This document shows, in pieces, positions 12,001 through 23,908 of a stretch of DNA of 64,000 nucleotides. The stretch is from NCBI GenBank assembly GCA_024516035.1, contig JAMCCL010000066.1, positions 52,653 to 116,652 on the forward strand, in the 5' to 3' direction. The stretch comes from Bactericera cockerelli (Eukaryota; Arthropoda; Insecta; Hemiptera; Triozidae). The notes beneath the pieces were generated by a model. That model saw only the letters and a list, made by a program, of their open reading frames with translations. It was not told where the DNA came from and searched no databases. Position 1 is the first letter of the stretch. Each line of letters starts with the position of its first letter. Made by a program: the position numbers and the translations under genes.

Positions 12001-15000
12001 TTCTATTTATATACGCCAGCTTCTGTGGCGTAACGGTTGTGACTACTGCCCGTAGTACAGAGATTCTGAGTTCAATTCCCGGTCGGAGCAGACTTTTCAC
12101 AAAGAAAATTCTGTTCCCCCAAACACGTGAGCCTGGCAATGCCGGCCCTACCCAGGCTGGCTAAGTTTAATGTGGGTAGCTGGTACGATTCCCAGCGAAA
12201 AATCAAATAGAATCGTTGGTGTTAGGAAGGTCATCTAGCCGTAAAACATTTGCCACAACCAACCTCAAAAATGAGGTTGAACAATGCCGACCCCAAGTAG
12301 GATTAGGAAAGACAAAGTGAAAGAAGAAGAAGTTCTATTTATACACGAAGCTCGGAGAAGCTCTGTCGGATCGTTTGACTTGACCAACTACACCATCAAG
12401 CGCTGTCATTCTCGCCAAAACATCATTGACGGTGTCACCTGAAATTGAGCTTCTGCTTGTGAAAGCGTAATCTTCTTTTTCTCTATTGTTGAGGTTCATG
12501 AGCCGCAGATTTCTCCACCAATTGACTCGTTGATGTTGATGGTCTGAGATCATTTTTCTTGTGTTTTGTGCAAAGATGTGTATGTAATCCTTTCGTAGAT
12601 TTTCCTAGGTCCTAGGGTCTTGAGTAGGGAATCACATGTTTTACACTTGGCACTATTTCAATTACAAGAAACAAGGTAATAGCTCCAAATCGACTAAATA
12701 TCGGAATCTTTTTTGTTACTTATATAATTATTTATGTTTCATTACATGGGTAATTTAAGAAACTAAAAGAATTGTCAAGGTAAAGTATATACAACATAGA
12801 TTTATCAATCACTCGATTTTACAGGTTTTCAAAACACTACTTTTAGCTAAAAAAGCAAAAATTACTCTGCCAATTATGGACTCCATACTTCCTCGTGAAT
12901 CCGATTACTAAATTTCTCTGAAGTAACAAGCAAAAATCTATTTCTATTCGAACAAATTCTGGAGTTAACATCACACGACTTTCCTTGTCCCCCAAAAAGA
13001 AGTCGAGTTCAGCCACTGGTGACTCAACGGTAACAGATAGCTAAAAATCAATGCCCAATTCGTAATCAACACTTCATAATCAATAAATTTGATATGTCAC
13101 AACCTCAATCTAGGATAAATAATAATAAAAGTTAGTGAAAGCGGACGCGCGGAACAAATGGCTGAAAACATCTTCTTAGATATACTGAGGCTGATTCGTC
13201 CAGAAATGTGAAAAAAAATAGGTCAAATTTTCGACGAATACAATACTTTCCTTATTATAGGATAAGGAAAGTAATAAGAAGACAAAAAAATAAGAAGCAA
13301 TTCAAAGGGTACTGCTCTATCACCGGTTTTTATATTTGTCTTAAAAAGCCATGGTTTTGGCATCGTTCAATGATTCATAGAATCTCTTGTTGAAAACGAG
13401 AAAGGCACTCATGAACTGATAAACCTCTCGAGTGTGAGTCATCAATAGATACCACAGGTCTCATGGATACAGAAATACAAAACATACGAATACATAATAT
13501 TGAGTATCTAGGATTAGGAACAAGTTAGTTTTATGATAGGAGTCAAAAGTGTTCGTATCGGCAGGCAGACACTTTTTCACCTTTGAAAGCGGCGGGGTCG
13601 CCTAGGGTTGGCGATCAAAGTTAGCCGAAAAATATGTTCCAAATTTAAAGATGATATTATATGTAAAAAAAGAACACAGTAGAACACTTCCCATTTCTAA
13701 TATTAGAAATTTATCAGAAGTAAAATATTAGCTACTCCGATTATTAACTTTCTTCTATCATGCTTTGTTCGACGGATATCTCGCCCGAAAGCGGTGACAG
13801 GCAGCTGGGGCCTTACGGTAGAAATACAAAAAAAGAACAGTTTTCTGGAATCAAAGTTGTCGACTCCAAAAAATTCCTCTTTTCCTATCTTATTTAATAA
13901 AAATCATAGAATAAATAAAGGTGTATGTTTCTTTTAATAAATCCAAGTATTTTTCTTTTGCCGTAATGTTTTTGCCTTTTCCGCCACTGGTTGCTGCTCA
14001 CAGTGCTCACATTAAAGTAACAACTAATTTTTCCTCACGAGGTATGAGTCGACCCCGTAACAACCGTAACATTCATGAGACAGTCCAAAAATTCCGACTA
14101 CTCTGGGATTCGAACCCAGGTCACCGTACGTGCAAGCCTAGCGCTGTACCCTCTCGACTAAGGTGGCTACAGATTCTCCTATCTTTCACTATGGTTTGTT
14201 ACCAACTATTGAATACTTAATACCTATAGATAGAAGAAAGGCTAGAGGGAGGAGTCCGTTACCCATCGAATTCATTTCTGATAAAATAAAAAGAAATCTT
14301 GCACAATTACTTGGTCACTACTCGTGGAAAAAAGTGTCATTCAAAGATCCTACATCGTTGTTTAAGAAGTACCTAGAAAATTTCTCTTTTGATTTTAATG
14401 TCTTGGTGTCCTGTCGATTTGGTATAAGCCAAGTAGGTGACAAAAAATCTTTGATTTTTTTTATAAACTTTTTTTTTATTATGGTACCACCAACGTATCT
14501 GCCTCGAATATTAACGAAAACGAAAATATTTTTTGAGTAACATGTAGGGTAAAAAAAATCTGGTGTGAACATAAAAGATTGAAGTACCACGCTACATTGT
14601 GACGGTATAACCATTACCTTGTTAAAATGTACCTTTGTATTGACAATTTTACCCCCACGTAAAATGAATATGCAACTACATAAGTACATTAGGTTAAAAC
14701 GACATTCGCCTATAACGACGAAAAGTTCCCGGTCCCTTGACCGTCGTTATAGGCAAAGTTTACTGTAGTACATTTATGTACAAATGAGGTATTTATAAGG
14801 TATATTTTAAAAATCATGCAACATTAGTAGTTGATGTGGTTACGGCGCGCCGTATCTGTAATGTAAAAAATCCAGCGCGTGGGGATCCGTGATTCGTGGA
14901 TCGAATCCCACCCCATGCTTGGATTTTCCTCATTTATTTTTTTTTTTCTTAGATTTTATCCATTAGTGCAAAACTTTAAAATACAGACTTAATGCTTTAA

Positions 15001-18000
15001 GTATGCTTTTACAGTTTTACACCATCAGCTCAGGTGGACTAGGGCCGTGGAGATGCCAGTCTCCAAATACAAGTTTACAATATCCTGTTAAAGTATTGCA
15101 ACCGTCCTGGTATTATACACAACAATCCTTGCATTGCAAGCTTGTACCCCGTTGGATTTATTTTATTTTAATAATAATAGTAAAAAAATTGGGTTTAACA
15201 TTGCATTCAACTACATGATCACAACTCAAAAATTCAGACCCTTGCTATAGACCATTGTATTCTTTCCTACTACAGTCGGAATTACACCCTAAAAATAATA
15301 TAATATATTATATTATTATACTACCTTTGTTTTAATTAGGTACATTATTTAAAAATGCTCTTTCCAAATGGTTGAAATATCCGCAGTGAACCTACGGTTA
15401 TTTGCGCCATGTATTTTGAAACAAGTCTCGCAACCGTTCATTTGGTACCTAATACTTATAGATTTAATCCTATCAACCTTTATCGAAATAAAAGGCTATG
15501 TATGAGTTCGGTGCGGAAAATAAAAAATGTATGAGTTCGGTGCCGCCTAAAAAAGGTCATGTATGAATTCGGTGCCGCCTAAAAAAGGTCATGTATGAAT
15601 TCGGTGCCCTGGTACTTGCCCTGATGATCAGGTAATTATAGTATTTTTTTCCTTATAGGCATGGCCTTCAATTAATAAACCGAGGCATGGCCGTCATTGT
15701 ATTTTACCTAACCCTACTATAAACCCAAGGCATGGCCTTCATTGTATTTTACCTAAGCCTACTATAAACCCAAGGCATGGCCGTCATTGTATTTTACTTA
15801 ACCCTACTATAAACCCAAGGCATGGCCTTCATTGTATTTTACCTAACCCTACTATAAACCCAAGGCATGGCCGTCATTGTATTTTACTTAACCCTACTAT
15901 AAACCCAAGGCATGGCCTTCATTGTATTTTACCTAAACCTACTATAAACTCAAGGCATGGCCTTCATTGTATTTTATCTAACCCTACTATAAACCCAAGG
16001 CATGGCCTTCAAGGAGGAAATGGACAGTCTTGCTGAATGTAACTATCTACAAAATAATCTACTAACTTAATAACAGCAGGATGAATGTTAACAAGCAACT
16101 AGTACATTATAAACAAAAAATCGATTTATAAGTCATTAAGACCGCACCGAACTCGTACATCTCTTTTTTAGGCGGCACCGAATTCATACATGCGAAAAAG
16201 GTGCGGGTAATTTTCGCACCGAACTCACCTATTGCCAAATAAAATTACTCTCGGACTGATTTTAGACAAGTAGCCGGGCCCGCGTAACATTCCTACTTGT
16301 ACCTACAACTGTAGACGAGTAGTCTGATCCAGGGATGATACCAGCAGTAGACAGCTAGACACTGAGGCATCTAGAGACTACTCGCACTAGATTACCCCAG
16401 CTTGTCTGTACAAATTCAACTCTGAGATATTCCCTATTATTATTAATCTTTACGAAGCGACGGAGTTCATCAGATGAGCCAAAATCTCATTAGAAAAGGT
16501 CATTTTACGTGCGAAGGGATCAAAAAAAATCCATCACTTGGACCATTTGAAAAAATATGATTCAGGTATTTTTTTCATTCAGTGTGGATCACAAGTTAGT
16601 ACCTTGTTTAAACTTGTAAAAAAACAATCCACAACGAATAAAACAATCCACAACGACCTCAAGATCCCATTTGTTATTGAAGAGATAAAAGACAGACCGC
16701 TCAACTATCAGAAATCAGACCTTTAACTCAAGAACATGATTTGAGATTATTCTGGGATCTAGAGACGCTAGGCATTAAAGATAATCCAGCAGTTACTGAT
16801 GACGATATTGCCTTACAAAAATTTAAATCTTGTGATATTTTTCATGATGCTTCGCTAAATCTGCGCGCATGGTCGACTAACTGTAAGGGCGAAATTAATA
16901 GACAACATCAATCACTGAAGTCTGAACGTCAAAACGTCAATTTTCCCCATATTACACAATACGCAATCCGTGACTTAGCGCCACAGAGGTATTACAAAAA
17001 CGTCTATTAATTCCACCCTAAGAGTCCTAAGTTCGATTCTCTTCCTGACGAAATAAAAAAGGAGGCTTTTTATTCCTTAGAAGAATTATTGAGTTGTAGT
17101 TTGAGTGATATGGTCCAGCTTACAATTTACTTAGTTTGTTACTTCTTAAGTTCTATTATGTCTTTTCCTTCCCCTACCCCATTTCTGTATATGTATTTGA
17201 CTTGTGTAAACAAGTTGTAAATTTGATGTACACCAATAAGTAAATCTTATCTTAAAATAAATAGTGTTCAACCCGTCCAAAATGTGTTGGGTATTCACTG
17301 GCATATAGATACTGACTCTATTAGCTTGAAGCATATTAACTTAAAAGTTAATCCTGAGGCCAAAGTAACTAAACGAGAGTTCATTTTATGATCTTGGACA
17401 CAAAACAAAGATTGGGACACAGTACTTACTGATAAAGACACTAGAATTTTCTTAGAGATAGTTGACGACTTACAGAAGATTTCAACTTATGAACTACCCA
17501 GATTATTACGTGTAATATTACACTACACCTGACTCTAAAATTGAATTCCATGTCTTTTCTGACGCTTGTTTATATTGCTCTTACGGGGCAACTGTTTACG
17601 TTCGTTGTATAAATGCCTCTGTGGCATAACTTGTGATATGATATTTTCAAAAATAATAGTGTCCCCTAAAAATATAACTTTCCCGCGACTCGAACTGATG
17701 GGTGCGCTCATTGCACATCGCAGTTTATTATATGTTATTAAATCGTTAAATCGCCCAATTCACGGTTTTTACTTATGGTCAGACTAGGGGGCTGTCGCCT
17801 GCTTTGCGGGCCGAGGCATGGCCGTAGTGTATTGAGGCATGACCGTAGTGTATAGAGGCATGGCCGTAGTGTATTGAGGCATGACCGTAGTTTATTGAGG
17901 CATGACCGTAGTGTATTGAAGCATGACCGTACTGTATTGAGACATGAACGTAGTGTATTGAGGCATGGCCGTAGTGTATTGAGGCATGGCCGTAGTGTAT

Positions 18001-21000
18001 TGAGGCATGAACGTAGTGTATTGAGGCATGAACGTAGTGTATTGAGGCATGAACGTAGTGTATTGAGGCATGACCGATGACCGTAGTGTATTGAGGCATG
18101 GCCGTAATGTATTGAGGCATGACCGTAGTGTATTGAACCATGGCCTTAGTGTATTGAGGCATGAACGTATTTTATATAAGAATCATCTTTTTATATGGAA
18201 ATCTTTAAAATGTCTAACTAATAAAAGGTATAGAACCTTGAGTGTATACTAGAGTTAGGTAAAATACATAGAAGGCCATGCCTCAGGAATATAGTAGGTT
18301 TAGGGATAATACATAGAAGGCAATGCCTCGGGTTCATAGTAGGGTTAGGTAAAATACATAGAAAGCCTATTAGGTATTTCTATTATATAATTTATGCTAG
18401 GCCTAAACTATGTAGGTATAAACTCAGGTAAAAATGCAATCGACGGGAGAGAATTCGGTGTTGATAAAATCCTGAGCGGGAGTGAACTCGTGGTACCTAC
18501 CTAACCAAATTTTTGGTCGGGAGATAACTCGATGACGTCCCTTATCAAGACCTCACGAGGTATGAGTGTACCCTGGACATACATGGATAGAGAAAAAAAA
18601 AACTGCCCTGATGGGGATCGAACCCAAGTCAGGCTGACTAGTACGCTACCCACTTAGCCAAGGGCACTACTTTGTCACAACATTTAGTGAGTAGCATCGA
18701 CATTACGAGAGCTAATTCATCATATTTTACCTCCATTCAACCATGATTGTTAAAAAACAATTTCGTAATGCCGCACCACAGGTCATTGCCCAATTCTACA
18801 ACTACTACAATTTTCCTCGCGAGGGTAATAGGGTCGTCATCAAGATCAAATATAAAGAGCGGAAAAACAGAACAACGTTAAGCCCAAATTGAAAAAATAG
18901 AGCTAAAAGATTTCGTCCCCGCCAGGATTCGAACCCGCGCTGACTGGGTTTCATGTCGAGTATGCTACCAATAGACAAAGTTGTCTTCTAAAAACGAGGA
19001 CAGAAAATGATCTAACTAAATTAATACTTGGAAACTTAAACATTAAAGTTTTGCAAAGAGAGAGCGAGGTCATCTCGAAAAATACATACTGGTCAAGATC
19101 TGACCACTGTGCTAAGGATTCGAAGGTACCTACTCGCCAAAGAGAATGAAAAGGCCACCAGGTGCCACCCAGTGGACCGGATGAAGGAATAAAACCAATA
19201 AATTAGGTATCTGCTCATCAAGATCTTTCATTTGATACCACTTAAGAATAGTTTTATCCTTCAATTCCAGATTTGGGCTCCCAAAACCCGAGGCCGCCCA
19301 AATGGGCCGCCCGATTATAATTTAGAATTTTTTTTGGTCTGGGCTCATCTTCATTATATCTTGATCACTATAGACAACTCACTTAATCTTCAATGCCAAG
19401 TTAAGGACACTAAGTCGGGTCTCAAAGGATCCGTATGAAAAAAAAAAAGAACAGATTTTTTTTTTATGAATCTTTCATGTCTTTCACGATTGATGGGGGA
19501 TCTCGAAAATAGGGTTCCCGTTGGCCTAGGAAGTCAAACAAAAAGTCAAATCAACTTAATTTTCAACGTAGAGTCCATAAAAATCACAATTTTGAAATTC
19601 ATGTTGCACTTTTCGCTGGCTGAAAGAACATGAAATGCATGGGAACTATGTTTTCCGTAACCTTACACTCTGCCGGTCTGTCTCTTTCTTTGTATAGGCG
19701 TTCTTCACACCTCGGCCGAGGTGTTTGATATCTTCAATATTCACGAATGGATCGAAGGCCATATACTTCTCTGCCTTTAGGAAGTTTTCCTAAAGGCATT
19801 CACAACCATTTTCATACCAGTCTATAAAAGTCTACCAAAACCTACCAAGTGGACTATTCTTACGATCTAAATTATCAATAAAACGTCCCAACTATATTAT
19901 TACGAATAAACAATTTCTGTGTATGTATTTCACGACACTTCTTACCTTCTGTCACTTCCATATATTGTTTCATAGCACCCAAACCTATTTCAGACAATAT
20001 TTATGTCTTTTATTTGTATGGGGCGCACTTAAACCTCAGCCAATGTGTTTGATAGAACAATGATTAGGTAGGTTTCAAATAAATATAACCAAATTGTGGT
20101 TATTTCTTGTGGTTATTTCAAAATGATGGGTTTAAAGGAACCTAGTTTCGGTCAAAAATGTTTCGACACAAGCTTGCGTCAGAGTATTGCAGGTATATCT
20201 CATATAGTATGGATCAAGTTCAAATCCCTAGGACTAGATCGATGTTATAACATTTATTTTTTGCATGCGTTATTGAGTAAGACGTATGCTAAATATTAGT
20301 GTCATACAGTAGGACTAGGAAATATACACGGCCATAAGGTTAGAAAAACACATACTTCGCAATGTCTCAGGTATGGAGCAGGACTATTAAAAACAGATTT
20401 AAGGCCACGTGTGTAAAGTACGAAGGGGAAATACATAGAAGGCCGTACCTCGGGTATCAAGTAGGGTAAGACGGTGGGTGCGGGTGTTTGAAACACCAAG
20501 GCATCAAACGTTAACATTTTAGGTGTCTCGGTATTTTTTATGAAAATAGGAATATAAACAAAAGTATAAAATTTCAAAATTGCCTCGTGTATACAATGTG
20601 AACCAATCACGAGGAACTAATGTGTCCATAATTGGTCGGGAATAGTCACCAGAACGTCAAGAGATGGTTGATATCGCAACCACCAATTTCCTTATTGTGA
20701 GAATGGACATTCTGCTGGCTATTCCCGACTCTATTATGCTGGGTATCCCTATCGTGATAATAATAATAATACTCTTTTGTGGAAGCTAATCACGGGTTAG
20801 CTAAAAAGCTAACCAGGCGAGGTTAATGCTCACAGCATTTTCTACCACCTAACCTCAGAACTTTATTATTATGTGGTCACAAACTCAAATGAGGAAAAAT
20901 TCATACACTGGGTGGGATTCGATCCAACGGATCCCTAAGCAACCTGGATTACTAGACCAGCGCGTTAACCACTTGACTACTAGCGGACGATTGACAATTT

Positions 21001-23869
21001 TTCACTTGTTGTGGATAAGTCAAAAGTTCGTAATGGACATTATTAACTACTGTCTATTATAATGCAGTAAGTAAGGTCAGTGTAAACACCGCGTTTAAAT
21101 TATGCAACTGGTTTTAATCCGAATTTTGGTTATTCTCAAGAAGAAATTCACAGTTCTTATCTAACATAGAAACTAGAAACCAGTTTGAGTTTTAACTTCA
21201 AGGGTATCTGTGTTCTCATTACCTATTGCTAACAAAGGTCTACAAGATTATGATGTGTTGAAAATTCCGGTTTTGGTTCAATGGACTAGAGTCCTTTCTG
21301 TTTTGTTCTAGTTATATTCCATTTATTTTCGGTTCTCCAAGTGGGTCACATACTCTGTAGACCTACATTAGGTGAAATTATTATTTTTCTCTTTCTGGAA
21401 ATTCGAAATTGTGGAAATAGTATTTTTTTGTAGATGTGCAACATTTCTCATGCATGATTATGATGCTAAGACTTCTCGCACTTTAACCCTTTAAATACCG
21501 AATTATGAAAGAACAATACAGGATTTTTTTAAAGTAAATTTTTTATTTTATTTATCATTCAAAAATAGGTTTCTAAAAAAAAAATTGTGAAAAAGTCATT
21601 TCGGGGGTGGGGTCGAAAAATGTAAACTGTGGTTTACAATGGTAACGAAAGGTACAAGAGTTAACTAATAATAATGTCAATATTTTTGTAACAATGAAAT
21701 TCAAATCGTCACTTCTAACGTCGGTGGCACTCCACAAAACAGTTTTTGTTCTTTGTGAAGCAAAAGTTGAGATCACACTTCTCACAATTAATGGTAGTTA
21801 CTCCAACTGTGCACACCTTGCATCTTAGGCCCATACCTTGGCCAATGGGCGACTTGATCATATCGCTGCTCTTCAGCAGCCAAGCGTCGGTCGTGAACTG
21901 ATAGAACAGCAGGCTGTACAGGTTCTGCAAGAGATGGGTGGCCTCTTCTTCTAGGCTGAGGCCTAGAAATGAGAGATTTTGCGATTGAAGATTGGAAGCG
22001 GAGCAATGGTAATGCTTTTACCCCCAGCTGTCTACAGTCCTCTCTATAGATGATCCAGGAGTTAACTATTGCCACTCCAGTGACATAATATCAGAAATAA
22101 TAGCTTAAGCCAGTCTCATCTCATCTTCTTCTGCAAACTCATCACATAATTGGTTTCCGTCGATTGCATTTACATCATTCAGCAGGTCCAAATATCTGAT
22201 TATCTGTCAACTTTTTTTTCTTCTCTCTCTCTTTCTTTGTTGGCAGTTTTTCCATGTTTAATTTCTACTGTGATCATAAATTAATTAAAATTTAATAAAT
22301 GGTATGCACAAATAACGTTCTACAACTAGATATTGGGCTGGTAATGCCTAAAAATTGAACTGATGCAAATAATGCACTGAAATATGTAAAGAATTTACAT
22401 CATTTTTTTTTCAACTTATCATACCTTTCGTTACCACTGTAAACTCCAGGTTACATTCCTAAATTGACGATTGTTACCAAACTAAAAAAGGAAAACTTTC
22501 TTATTCATAGCAAATCAAAAGAAAACAAGATAAACTTACCTTTAAAAAAATACAGAACCACTTGGTTAACAAAAAGGCATCCAAAACTTTAGTTAAATTC
22601 ACTGTTTTCGACAAAATTGTACAGCCACCTGTTTTCCGTCTCAAAATCACTGATTTGAAAAGTTAGAGACAAAAGTAAACAATGAAATTATGCGGAACGT
22701 GCTCAGAACATGTTGAGAAATAAAACCGCTAGGTTGCGGCATCGATATGATGCCTGGCACCTCCAAAATCAACGAGTAAACTTCAATGTAAACTACAGTT
22801 TACATTGGTCGTTAAAGGGTTAATAATGGGACTGGGTTCAGTAGATAGTGTACACTAAACTCATCTGGGATAATCAGAAATATCAGTACGAATAATAATT
22901 TTCACATTTAGTAGTGGTTTTACCCAGGCCATAATTAATGTGTTTCAGTATGTTAATATTGACTATAGCGAATTCCCGACTCTGCTAGGGCTGGGTGAGT
23001 ACGATCGGGAGTGACAACTTTCATTCTGCCTAAGTAGGGTATCACAACGGAACACCCTATATCCTAGACCCAAGTGCGCGAACACAACGAAGCCCTAGGG
23101 TAGCCCCGGTACCCGGTACGACATAGAATAATAATCCTACCATGTTATTAAAATACTCGTATGTAAGCGGCCTCAGCGATGTATTGAAATTCGTCCATAT
23201 CAAGTTGTAGGTACCAGACTATTTATTGCTAGTTGAAAACTGGCAAACTTTTCAACCCCAAACCAAAGGGTTGTAGGTTTGATTCCTACTGTGGCAGCAT
23301 ATTGTATTTAATTTGATTATGCTTTTGGATAATTATTCTTTATTATCTTATGTATTCAACAGACCATACTTAAGCCTAAAGCCGTATGCAACCCAGTTCA
23401 AAGGTGGAAAAGTGTCAGCCCGCCGAGACGAACACTTTTGATTCCAGGATTATTTTTTTGTATCTCCTAACGAAAGACCCCATCTACCTGGCGCCGCTTT
23501 CGGGCGGTATACGCGCCGAACGGAGCAAGATAGAAATAAACCAATAGTTGGCAAATTACTTTAAATTATTTGTAGAATACGAATCAAATGTTAATTTTAA
23601 AATTCGAACATAATTTTCGGCAACGGCACCCCCGCCCTCCCGGTGGTGCCGTTCAAAGGTAAAAAAAAGTGTAAGCCCGCCGAGACAAACACTTTTGATT
23701 CCCGGTAAAGTTTTGTAACTCCTACCGTAAGGTCGAAACTGCCTGGCGCCGCTTTCGGGCGGAACTCCCGCTCAATAAAGCTATATGAAACACCAATAAT
23801 TGTGTAGAGGGTTGTGAGTTGGAAACTTGGAATAAAATGACTATGTCCAGCCACGTTTAAAAGGTTTAG

Positions 23870-23908
<39 letters not shown>

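Noticed and set aside
17779..18162. Repetitive 127-codon protein-like frame (and plus-strand counterparts)
   Set aside because: It comes from a 21-bp minisatellite whose period is divisible by three; the repeat is derived from a Helitron end.
15656..18172. CRISPR-like regular repeats
   Set aside because: The arrays are head-to-tail satellites without unique spacers, in a eukaryotic intron.
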